This document shows positions 7,692 through 14,267 of a stretch of 64,000 bases of DNA, one piece after another. The DNA lies in NCBI GenBank assembly GCA_963699805.1, contig CAVOVH010000003.1, positions 1-64,000 of the forward strand, given 5' to 3'. The notes below the pieces were generated by a model that searched no databases, was not told where the DNA came from, and was given only the letters and a program-made list of their open reading frames with translations. Each line of letters begins with the position of its first letter. Within the stretch, counting starts at the first letter, position 1. The position numbers were made by a program, and so were the translations under genes. The stretch comes from JAGTVG01 sp963699805. GTDB taxonomy: Bacteria; Bacteroidota; Bacteroidia; Cytophagales; Cyclobacteriaceae.

Positions 7692-7950
7692 TGGTTCACT
7701 GGATCATTGGTTCAACGGTTCAACGGTTCAACGGTTCAACGGTTCAACGGTTCAACGGTTCAACGGGTTAATGGGTTAAGGGTTAATGGGTTAAAGGGTA
7801 GACTGGTTGACTGGTTGACTGGTTGACTGGTTGACTGGTAGACTGGTGGATCGGTGGATCGGTGGATCGGTAAATAGGTTCAAGAGTTTAAGAGTTTAAG
7901 AGTTTAAGGGTTAATGGGTTAATGGGTTATTCGTATATTATGTTATTATA
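7692..7950. repeat. Long composite octamer array
   Basis: Perfect or near-perfect tandem octamers in blocks: seven GGTTCAAC units (about 7713-7768), then GGGTTAAT-type units, four to five TGGTTGAC units (about 7803-7840), three GGTGGATC units (about 7850-7873), then GTTTAAGA and GGGTTAAT units. The blocks change abruptly in motif but keep the 8-base period. Confidence 0.8.
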
Positions 7951-9195
7951 TTATCGGATTATTAGGTTATCGGTTAACTGGAGAACTGTGTAATCGGGTA
8001 TGTAATGATACGAATTGATTAATCGATTGGCCGATTCCCCGGCTCCACATTTCCGCGTATCCCCGTTTCCCCGTATCCCCGTATCCACATCATTTACCAT
8101 TCCTCCGACAACTCTCTCCAGATGATCCACGATCCTTTCCGCGGTCTTCCCATCCCAGCGCTCCGGAACCGTTCCCTTCTTCCAATCCCCTTTCATCAGC
8201 CGGGTCAGGTGGGGCCGGATGGCACCCGGATCTGTACCGACCAGTTCATTGGTCCCCAGGATGATGGTCTCGGGCCGCTCGGTGGAGTCCCGCAGGGTCA
8301 TGCAGGGGATGCCCAGCACGGTGGCTTCTTCCGTAATCCCCCCCGAATCGGTGATAACCCCTTTTGCATTTTTGATCAGGTAAATGAATTCAAGGTATCC
8401 AAGGGGCTCTACCAGGTGAAGGTTCGGGAACTTCACATCCAGGCTTTTCAACGTCTGTGCGGTACGGGGATGGACCGGAAAAATGACCGGGCTGTGATCC
8501 GAAGTATGGCAGATCTCGTACAACGAGTCATGCAATTTGTTACCCTCATCCACATTGGCCGGGCGATGCATGGTGAGCACCAGATAAGCTTTTTTCCTAA
8601 GATCTATCTGGTCCCATATCCCAGGTTTTCTTAGCCTGGGTAAATTGGCCATCAGTGTATCGATCATGGTATTCCCAACAAAATAAATATGTTCTTCCTT
8701 TACACCGTTCTTTTTCAACTGATCATTGGCGGTGGCTGAGGTGGTGAAAAAATAATCCGTGATGCTGTCGGTCACCATCCGGTTGATCTCTTCGGGCATG
8801 GTCCGGTCCCCGCTGCGGATCCCTGCTTCCACATGGGCCACCTGCAGATTTAACTTTTTGGCGGTGATGGAACAGGCCAAAGTCGAGGTCACATCCCCCA
8901 CCACCAGGCAGCAATGCGCCGGAAATTTCAACAAAAGATCTTCGTACCGGAGCATGATGCGACTGGTCTGTTCGGCCTGGCTGCCGGATCCGGATTCGAG
9001 ATTCACATCCGGCTTGGGAATATTCAGCTCATCAAAGAACTGCTGACTCATTTTGGGATCGTAGTGTTGACCGGTATGCACCAGCCGGTAGGTGAATGGA
9101 AGATCTTTTCTTTTTTGTATTTCATGGATGATCGGTGCGATCTTCATGAAATTGGGTCGGGCTCCGGCGATGATATCGAGACGTTTATTAGACAT
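7951..9195 (-). CDS. wecB: UDP-N-acetylglucosamine 2-epimerase (non-hydrolysing)
   Basis: The enzyme interconverts UDP-GlcNAc and UDP-ManNAc for surface polysaccharide. Visible landmarks are GARPNFMKIAPI at the N-terminus, HTGQHYD, VEAGIRSGDRTMPEEINR, TMHRPANVD and DSGGITEEATVLGIPC. The product is 414 residues, while the family is usually about 360-380. The extra C-terminal ~45 residues after HLERVVGG are low-complexity and encoded by an octamer tract (8035-8092), so the original stop was probably lost by repeat invasion. With the TviB-type dehydrogenase at 22292 it could supply an N-acetyl-hexosaminuronic acid. Confidence 0.92.
   Translation of the reverse strand: MSNKRLDIIAGARPNFMKIAPIIHEIQKRKDLPFTYRLVHTGQHYDPKMSQQFFDELNIPKPDVNLESGSGSQAEQTSRIMLRYEDLLLKFPAHCCLVVGDVTSTLACSITAKKLNLQVAHVEAGIRSGDRTMPEEINRMVTDSITDYFFTTSATANDQLKKNGVKEEHIYFVGNTMIDTLMANLPRLRKPGIWDQIDLRKKAYLVLTMHRPANVDEGNKLHDSLYEICHTSDHSPVIFPVHPRTAQTLKSLDVKFPNLHLVEPLGYLEFIYLIKNAKGVITDSGGITEEATVLGIPCMTLRDSTERPETIILGTNELVGTDPGAIRPHLTRLMKGDWKKGTVPERWDGKTAERIVDHLERVVGGMVNDVDTGIRGNGDTRKCGAGESANRLINSYHYIPDYTVLQLTDNLIIR
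8035..8092. repeat. Octamer tract inside the 3' end of wecB
   Basis: Units of the ATTTCCGC/GTATCCCC/GTTTCCCC type in tandem, read through by the wecB frame and giving a GNGDTRKCG-like tail. Confidence 0.65.
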
Positions 9196-9333
9196 TTTAA
9201 TGGGTTGAAGAGTTTATGGGTTGAAGGGTTAAAGTGTTCAATGGTTCAATGGTTCATCGGTTCATTGGTAAACTGGTAGACTGGTAGATCGGTAGATCGG
9301 TAGATCGGTCAATTGGATAAAGGATTTATGAGT
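9196..9333. repeat. Octamer array upstream of wecB
   Basis: Blocks of GGGTTGAA, GGTTCAAT, TGGTAGAC and GGTAGATC units in tandem occupy the whole gap between wecB and the nucleotidyltransferase gene. They leave almost no unique sequence for a wecB promoter. Confidence 0.75.
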
Positions 9334-9648
9334 TTATGCGTTCAGATTTTTTTGATAAAAAACAATTCCGTGCTCTTTAATATGTTCTTTCAATTCCGGA
9401 TTATCCAGGTGGGTATAATCAACGACATCGAAAAAATAGGGAAGTGGCAGGGATTCATTGAGTTTTCCGGAAATTTTAGAAGTCGTCTCCCAATCAACCT
9501 CATCCCCCTGAATGGCAATATCCACATCCGATCCTGTTTTATGATTTTTCATGGCCCGGGATCCGAAGATGATCCCTTGCTCAACGTTCGGGAAATCCTC
9601 AAGAACACTTCTGATCATTCCCAGACTTTTATCCGAAATACCAAACAT
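9334..9648 (-). CDS. MntA-like nucleotidyltransferase (HI0073 type)
   Basis: A 104-residue minimal nucleotidyltransferase. The GSX10DXD signature is complete: GSRAMKNHKTGSDVDIAI at about residues 29-46. A later strand carries FFDVVDY. The ATG at 9648 overlaps the stop of the upstream gene as TGATG, indicating translational coupling. Together the two genes form a nucleotidyltransferase/substrate-binding pair of the HI0073-HI0074 type, grouped with HEPN/MNT toxin-antitoxin modules. Activity is inferred. Confidence 0.85.
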   Translation of the reverse strand: MFGISDKSLGMIRSVLEDFPNVEQGIIFGSRAMKNHKTGSDVDIAIQGDEVDWETTSKISGKLNESLPLPYFFDVVDYTHLDNPELKEHIKEHGIVFYQKNLNA

Positions 9649-10052
9649 CAAGATAAAGATTCCAGTTTGCTCATTACCTGGTTGATCGCCTGAAAATAGG
9701 GCCCGCCAATCAATTCGACCACATTCTTGAAATAGGTCTCATTATATGTATGCGACATTTCATTCCTTCGTTCCAGCATATCCATCCAAACCTCCCCATC
9801 TTTAATGATCTCGTATTGAAAAGCCATCTTGATCACATCCCTGGGAAATTTTGCTTCCACCTCCTGGCTTTCAAGATAATCCTTCAGGGTTTTCCATGCC
9901 AACTCATAGGTATATTCAAAACGCTGGACCATTCCCTCCTTTTCCATGTCATTCAGATCAGGATATTGATCAACCGCGACCGTAAGTTGATTAAAAGCTT
10001 TTTTTAAATTCTGGAAACGCTGTTTCCAACGGATGTCCTTATGGGGGTTCAA
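9648..10052 (-). CDS. HI0074-type nucleotidyltransferase substrate-binding protein
   Basis: A 134-residue helical protein of the HI0074 family (HEPN-like). Diagnostic segments are RFEYTYELAWKTLKDYLE (about residues 46-63), SPRD-like FPRDVIKMAF and RNEMSHTYNE (about 96-105). It is co-transcribed with the overlapping nucleotidyltransferase. The only in-frame start is a TTG directly against an octamer array. The usual ATG may have been displaced by repeat expansion, or TTG is used. Confidence 0.82.
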   Translation of the reverse strand: MNPHKDIRWKQRFQNLKKAFNQLTVAVDQYPDLNDMEKEGMVQRFEYTYELAWKTLKDYLESQEVEAKFPRDVIKMAFQYEIIKDGEVWMDMLERRNEMSHTYNETYFKNVVELIGGPYFQAINQVMSKLESLS

Positions 10053-10200
10053 TGGTTAATGAGTTTAAGGGTTAATGAGTTCACGAGTTCAACGGTTCAA
10101 CGGTTCAACGGTTGACTGGTAGACTGGTAGACTGGTAAACTGGGGAATCGGGTTTTTACTGAAAACGTTCGATTTACCAATTACACGATTAAACGATTCA
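10053..10200. repeat. Octamer array
   Basis: Blocks of GGGTTAAT, GGTTCAAC (three units) and TGGTAGAC (three units), followed by degenerate CGATTAAA-like units. It separates the HI0074-type gene from the Uma2 gene. Confidence 0.7.
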
Positions 10201-10206
10201 CCATCA

Positions 10207-10854
10207 TTAAGGATCCAGTCTTCGGGTTTTTATCTCATATTCAGGTTCGGGTTCCTTGAAAGAATCAGGGAATACTTCCTCCAGGGATAAGGCAAATCCT
10301 GGTAAAACGATTGAGGCGATCTGATCACCGACAGTCAAAGGCTTGGAAGTTTGATACTTTCCATTTTTAAGAATAAAGGCAATGATGGTTTTTTCTACGG
10401 GATGAACCACCCAATATTCCTCTACACCAGCCTTTTCATAAATCTCGTATTTTTCATGAAGATCCTTGGAAACAGAATTGGGTGACAAAACTTCCACGAT
10501 CAGGTCCGGGGCTCCTTTACAGCCTTTCTCATCAATTTTTTCCAGGTCACAGATCACTGTGATATCCGGTTGCACAATGGTTTCCGTATCCTGATCCTGC
10601 TCTCCCGGATATTCAGGTAAACGGACATCGAAAGGGGCCGGAAATACCTTACAGGTTTTATGCTTCAGGAACTGATGAAAGGACGAAACCAAAACGGTTA
10701 CAATACCCTGATGAACCGAAGAAGGAGCGGGTGACATCCTGAAGATCTTACCACGGATCAGTTCAATCCTTTCCTTGAACCGCCATAGCAGATAATCGGC
10801 ATAGGTATAATGTTTTTCCGGATCAAGCAGTTTTATATCGGTCAGATATTTCAT
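10207..10854 (-). CDS. Uma2 family (DUF820) putative restriction-like endonuclease
   Basis: A 215-residue protein with the PD-(D/E)XK nuclease fold of the Uma2 family. The order of landmarks is typical: YTYADYLLW near the start, ELIRGKIFRMSPAPS (about 34-48), VQPDITVI, GAPDLIVEVLSPNSVSKDL with the conserved acidic and serine residues, and YEKAGVEEYWVV. The biological role of Uma2 proteins is unsettled; they are common in cyanobacteria and scattered in Bacteroidota. The ATG is preceded by CCAACT, close to the CCAGCT seen before other small genes here. Confidence 0.88.
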   Translation of the reverse strand: MKYLTDIKLLDPEKHYTYADYLLWRFKERIELIRGKIFRMSPAPSSVHQGIVTVLVSSFHQFLKHKTCKVFPAPFDVRLPEYPGEQDQDTETIVQPDITVICDLEKIDEKGCKGAPDLIVEVLSPNSVSKDLHEKYEIYEKAGVEEYWVVHPVEKTIIAFILKNGKYQTSKPLTVGDQIASIVLPGFALSLEEVFPDSFKEPEPEYEIKTRRLDP

Positions 10855-10984
10855 AGTTGGTTAATCTTGCAGCATCAATTTACGGAAAATTCCGGATAAA
10901 TATTTTAAATCTTTGTACAATACTTCAATTTATATACTTGGTTCTCGGGCAATTGTATAATCGGTTATGAGCTGAAAACATATG

Positions 10985-11084
10985 ATTAACCCAATCCCCA
11001 ATTAACCGATTTACCAATTCCCCGTCTCCACGTATCCACATCTCCACTTATCCACTTATCCATTCTCAGCCCGATAATAAAACC
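10985..11084. repeat. Octamer tract ending in a copy of the upxY 3' end
   Basis: GTCTCCAC/ATCTCCAC/TTATCCAC units lead into CTCAGCCCGATAATAAAAC. That string repeats the last codons of upxY (CTTCAGCCCGATAATAAAAC at 11272-11291). The duplicated block lies on the other side of the R1 copy at 11088-11231. Confidence 0.75.
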
Positions 11085-11087
11085 TAT

Positions 11088-11231
11088 CAGTCGCTCGGGT
11101 TCCATTGCCTTGGGGATGGCATTCCCGAGTGATTGAGTTTTGGATTTCAATAAAATCATGTCTATCCTTTCTTCAATTTACAATCACTCGGCAGTTCCCC
11201 CTCCAGGCTACAAAAGCCAAGCGATTGTTTG
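11088..11231. repeat. R1 element, full-length copy
   Basis: First hairpin: arms CAGTCGCTCGGG (11088-11099) and CCCGAGTGATTG (11124-11135). Linker: TTTTGGATTTCAATAAAATC ... TTCAATTTA. Second hairpin: arms CAATCACTCGG (11181-11191) and CCAAGCGATTG (11217-11227), ending in TTTGG. The element is bounded on both sides by octamers plus the upxY 3' end. Confidence 0.8.
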
Positions 11232-11263
11232 GTTTCCACGTCTCCACGTCTCCACATATCCAC

Positions 11264-11752
11264 TTATCCACCTTCAGCCCGATAATAAAACTGCACAATA
11301 CAGCCCAGCTGCTCGATGTATACAAGTACTTTCCGGTTATCGACTTTATCCACCGTGCCTGCCAGCCCCTTGAAAGGTCCATCCGGTATTTCAATGAACT
11401 GTCCTTTTTCAAAACCGCTTCCCTGGACCACAATGTCGGTTCCCTGGTTTTCGATTTGGTAAATGGCTTTGATCTCTTCTTCCCGGACAATGGCCGGTTT
11501 GCCCAGCCAGTATACGTAATTCACTACCCCGGGATCTTTCAATGGTTCCTGCCTGCTTTTTTCATCGATATGGATGAAAATGTAGGATGGGAACATAGGT
11601 AAACTCACCTTCTTTTTCCGGTCACTCCACTGCCGCATGGTTTTGATGAGCGGGCAATACACTTCATAGCCTTCCTGGAGGAGTCGGTCGGAGGATTTCT
11701 TCTCAGAGCGAGGTTTTGTATATAAGACGTACCAATTTGAAACTGAAGACAT
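11264..11752 (-). CDS. UpxY family transcription antiterminator (NusG-like)
   Basis: A 162-residue NusG paralogue of the UpxY/RfaH type. The NGN domain starts WYVLYTKPRSEKK and contains YCPLIKTMRQWSDRKKK and LPMFPSYIFI (about residues 50-60). The C-terminal KOW domain contains GPFKGLAGTVDKV. These proteins travel with RNA polymerase and allow full-length transcription of capsule operons in Bacteroidota, normally as the first gene. Here the capsule genes downstream are separated from it by other modules and repeats, so the operon structure is disrupted. Confidence 0.92.
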   Translation of the reverse strand: MSSVSNWYVLYTKPRSEKKSSDRLLQEGYEVYCPLIKTMRQWSDRKKKVSLPMFPSYIFIHIDEKSRQEPLKDPGVVNYVYWLGKPAIVREEEIKAIYQIENQGTDIVVQGSGFEKGQFIEIPDGPFKGLAGTVDKVDNRKVLVYIEQLGCIVQFYYRAEGG

Positions 11753-11826
11753 ATATGAAAGAGTATTTTAATAGCCGGAAGCTGAAAGCCGGAGGCCGGA
11801 AGGTTTGTAATTCACAATATTTTTGA

Positions 11827-12192
11827 TCATCTCAATGAATTAATTAATCCTTTAATCATGCTGGCTATTTCGAATGCCATTTCTTCTACCTTTTTGAGTA
11901 CGGTATCCGAAATCCATTTTCGTCGGTAAAATAAATTCAATAATGTAACACTTTCGTAAAGTGAAGCCCTTGAGAAATATAAAAATTGTCTGAATTCCTT
12001 GTCCGTATTTCTTCCTTTACCCTCTGCAATGTTTTGTGCAACCGAAGAACAACTTGATTCAAGTTGTTCAATTAGCCGGAAATGATTCCTGTCAGTGCCC
12101 AAATTTTCAGTATACTGAATCACCTGGTCAGCAAAATCCATGGATTTCTGCCAAACAACCAGGTCTTTAAAATTAAAATGTTTTTCTTTCAT
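11827..12192 (-). CDS. Four-helix bundle protein (23S rRNA IVP/S23 family)
   Basis: A 121-residue four-helix-bundle protein: NFKDLVVWQKSMDFAD at the N-terminus, LIEQLESSCSSVAQNIAEGKGR in the middle, and YFSRASLYESVTLLNLFYRR. The ATG at 12192, preceded by CCAGCT, is preferred over the upstream TTG at 12201, because it fits the family start and the CCAGCTATG context found before the GIY-YIG and DUF559 genes. This is the divergent subgroup of the family compared with 1802 and 13079. Its role is unknown. Confidence 0.85.
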   Translation of the reverse strand: MKEKHFNFKDLVVWQKSMDFADQVIQYTENLGTDRNHFRLIEQLESSCSSVAQNIAEGKGRNTDKEFRQFLYFSRASLYESVTLLNLFYRRKWISDTVLKKVEEMAFEIASMIKGLINSLR

Positions 12193-12297
12193 AGCTGGCA
12201 ATAATATTTGTAGGAAAAATTTATGAAATCAAACCTAACATTTTCTGGCCACCTGAAACGTTTATCATACGTTTAACTTCGTGTGTTACAATTTCTA

Positions 12298-12380
12298 CCT
12301 TCAGACTTCCGGCTTCAGCCTTCCGGCTTCCGGCTTCAAGCTTCCGGCTTCAAGCTTCCGGCTTCTGGCTTCCGGCTTTC
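12298..12380. repeat. Heptamer tract (CTTCCGG/CTTCAAG)
   Basis: About ten alternating 7-base units CTTCCGG and CTTCAAG (complement of CCGGAAG/CTTGAAG). The tract ends at the stop codon of the regulator gene. Confidence 0.75.
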
Positions 12381-12924
12381 ATATCCCATTGTTCCAAATC
12401 AACACATACCCATTATACCCATTCTTGACCTGTTTGTCCAGGATATTTCTGAACTCACCTTCGGTATACACCAGATACCGGATCTTCCGTTTGATCAGGG
12501 CTTCGGCTTTTTCGATCAGGCCGAACAGGTATTTTTTGTCGATGTCTCCCACAAAGATCAGGTCGAGCACACTGAAATCGGATCCCCGGGCAATCTCTCC
12601 GGTCAGGTACACAGCCTTCAGGTTGCCCAGCCGTTTGGCGATGCTGTCGACGATCACATCCAGCCCGAAATATTTACGCACGATGCTGTTGATCTCGTTG
12701 TACAGGGGATGCTCCTGGTTCACTTTATACAGTTTCCGGTTCCCTTCCACTTTCGATTCCAGCATATTGGCCTTCTCCAGCCGGTTCAGCTCTAGCCGGA
12801 TGGCATTGCTCGACTCCCCGAATTCGGTCTCCAGTCCCCGGAGATAAGCGGCATTGTCCGGGTTGAGGAAAAATTTGAGAAGAAGTTTGATTCTCGTTTT
12901 ACTGGTTATGAGGGCATTAATCAT
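12379..12924 (-). CDS. Winged-helix regulator with degenerate nucleotidyltransferase-like domain
   Basis: A 181-residue protein. Residues 1-75 form an ArsR-like winged helix (TSKTRIKLLLKFFLN, then the recognition region SNAIRLELNRLEKANML). Residues 90-181 resemble a nucleotidyltransferase fold (VYLTGEIARGSDFSVLDLIFVG), but the catalytic GS and DXD pattern is degenerate. From memory, proteins of this exact type are common in Bacteroidota capsule loci next to UpxY, consistent with its place here between wzc and upxY. A regulatory role in polysaccharide expression is inferred. Confidence 0.75.
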   Translation of the reverse strand: MINALITSKTRIKLLLKFFLNPDNAAYLRGLETEFGESSNAIRLELNRLEKANMLESKVEGNRKLYKVNQEHPLYNEINSIVRKYFGLDVIVDSIAKRLGNLKAVYLTGEIARGSDFSVLDLIFVGDIDKKYLFGLIEKAEALIKRKIRYLVYTEGEFRNILDKQVKNGYNGYVLIWNNGI

Positions 12925-12927
12925 TAT

Positions 12928-13072
12928 TTGTAGACGGGGAGACGGGGAAACGTGAAGACGTGGTATTTTTCAATTGGGTTTTCGTATACATCAAATAAAT
13001 CAGAATTCAATAACTGATCATTTATATGGATAAGCGGATACGGGGAAACGTGGAGTCGGGGATATGTGGATT
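12928..13072. repeat. Octamer tracts (GGGGAGAC/GGGGAAAC types)
   Basis: Two short purine-rich tracts (12931-12962 and about 13028-13072) of GGGGAGAC, GGGGAAAC and GTGGAGTC-type units lie between the regulator and the third four-helix-bundle gene. Confidence 0.6.
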
Positions 13073-13078
13073 CCGTAA

Positions 13079-13429
13079 CTATATTTTTGATCTATGGTAT
13101 TTGATGAGGTTAAGCAGTTTACGGCGGACCTCTTCTGTGATATCTTCAATGATCGCTGAATCGACATAATCCAATCTTTGTGCAATGATGGATTGTGTTT
13201 CGAGTTCGCTGTCAGATCCAAGCGATATGTAGAAGGATTGTATCAATTCTCTGATATTTTTTCTGGCATATCCTTCGGCTATATTGGAAGGAATGGAAAT
13301 AGCGGCTCTTCGCATCTGGGAAGTCAACAAATATTTTTCATCTTCAGGAAAATTCCGTGTTGTCCGGTATACGACCTCCACCAGATCGATACTTCTTTTC
13401 CATACATCAAGATTTTTGTGAGTTAGCAT
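13079..13429 (-). CDS. Four-helix bundle protein (23S rRNA IVP/S23 family)
   Basis: A 116-residue member: LTHKNLDVWKRSIDLVEVVY at the N-terminus, LLTSQMRRAAISIPSNIAEGYAR in the middle and FYISLGSDSELETQ at the third helix. It is the most typical of the three copies in the window. The ATG is preceded by ATCAGCT, again giving AGCTATG. Flanked by octamer tracts on both sides. Function unknown. Confidence 0.88.
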   Translation of the reverse strand: MLTHKNLDVWKRSIDLVEVVYRTTRNFPEDEKYLLTSQMRRAAISIPSNIAEGYARKNIRELIQSFYISLGSDSELETQSIIAQRLDYVDSAIIEDITEEVRRKLLNLIKYHRSKI

Positions 13430-13544
13430 AGCTGATAAAATTTGAGGTTAAACAAATGATAATTAATGATGACAATAATTTAAAAATAAATCTCAAATTT
13501 TATAATCTTTATTTTAATGTTTTTCCTTTTTTATTCCCTATCTC

Positions 13545-13755
13545 CACTTTTCCTCGTTTCCACATCTCCACATTTCCGCATCTCCACATCTCCACATCTC
13601 CACATCTCCACATTTCCACGTTTCCACGTTTCCACGTTTCCGCGTTTCCACGTTTCCACGTTTGTTTCCACGTTTCCACGTTTCCGCGTTTCCACGTTTC
13701 CACGTTTCCACGTTTCCACGCTTCCGCATCTCCACATTTCCGCGTCTCCGGGTAT
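13545..13755. repeat. Largest octamer array (GTTTCCAC/ATCTCCAC)
   Basis: Over 20 tandem octamers: ATCTCCAC and ATTTCCAC units (13558-13618), then GTTTCCAC with GTTTCCGC variants (13619-13728), with one 4-base interruption (GTTT) near 13663. Because the unit is 8 bases, the array is open in several frames on both strands and mimics coding sequence with an 8-residue peptide period. I regard none of these frames as genes. Confidence 0.9.
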
Positions 13756-13759
13756 TGCT

Positions 13760-14064
13760 TCGCCACGTCAGTCACCTCCCTTACGTGCAGACATTGAGTA
13801 GAAATACTACTCAAAGTAAGGAAAAGATTTTGAGACAATCAATGATAAAGTAGCTTTTTTTTGGTAAGATCATCATTCCGGAAAAAAGCGGCGTAAAGAT
13901 CCTTCGCACTTGTCTACGGAAATGTAATGAAGGTGGAGGAGCTCGGGATAAAAACGTAGCTAAACGTGGTTACTATGTCCCCCGCTGGCGGGGGTAGATT
14001 TCATCAACCGGAAGTAACTCCCGCTCGAAAGGATTTTCTAATCGTTGAACAGATGATCCAGCGA
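13760..14064. other. Gene-free gap with GC-rich palindrome
   Basis: No gene is visible. A perfect-arm palindrome CCCCCGCTGGCGGGGG lies at about 13980-13995; it has no T-run and is more likely part of a dispersed repeat than a terminator. Confidence 0.4.
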
Positions 14065-14225
14065 ACCAGAAAAACTCTTAAACTCTTAAACCTTTTAACC
14101 CTTTAACCCTTCCAGTGAACCATTGATCCAATGAACCAGAAAAACTCTTCAACTCTTAAACCCTATAACCCATCCAGTGAACCAATGATCCAATGAACCA
14201 GTGAACTAGAAAAAACTCATCTGAC
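14065..14225. repeat. Octamer tract downstream of wzc
   Basis: Units of CTTAAACT, CCTTTAAC, CCAGTGAA and CCAATGAA type: the complement of the GTTTAAGA/GGTTCACT units found upstream of other genes. The segment CCAGTGAACCA ... TGAACCAG appears twice, about 75-80 bases apart. Confidence 0.65.
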
Positions 14226-14267
14226 CTCTCCCCACACACTATCCACCGCACAGTGGTTCGATGAGAT

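Noticed and set aside
13545..13755. CRISPR array
   Set aside because: Units are 8 bases in direct tandem with no unique spacers; no cas gene is present in the window.
13456..13853. Long open frames on both strands across the GTTTCCAC array
   Set aside because: The 8-base period keeps several frames open and gives peptides with an 8-residue repeat (WKRGNVET type). They lack domains, have no independent start context and follow the array borders, so they are repeat artefacts.
13978..13997. Terminator at CCCCCGCTGGCGGGGG
   Set aside because: No T-run follows on either strand; more likely part of a dispersed repeat.
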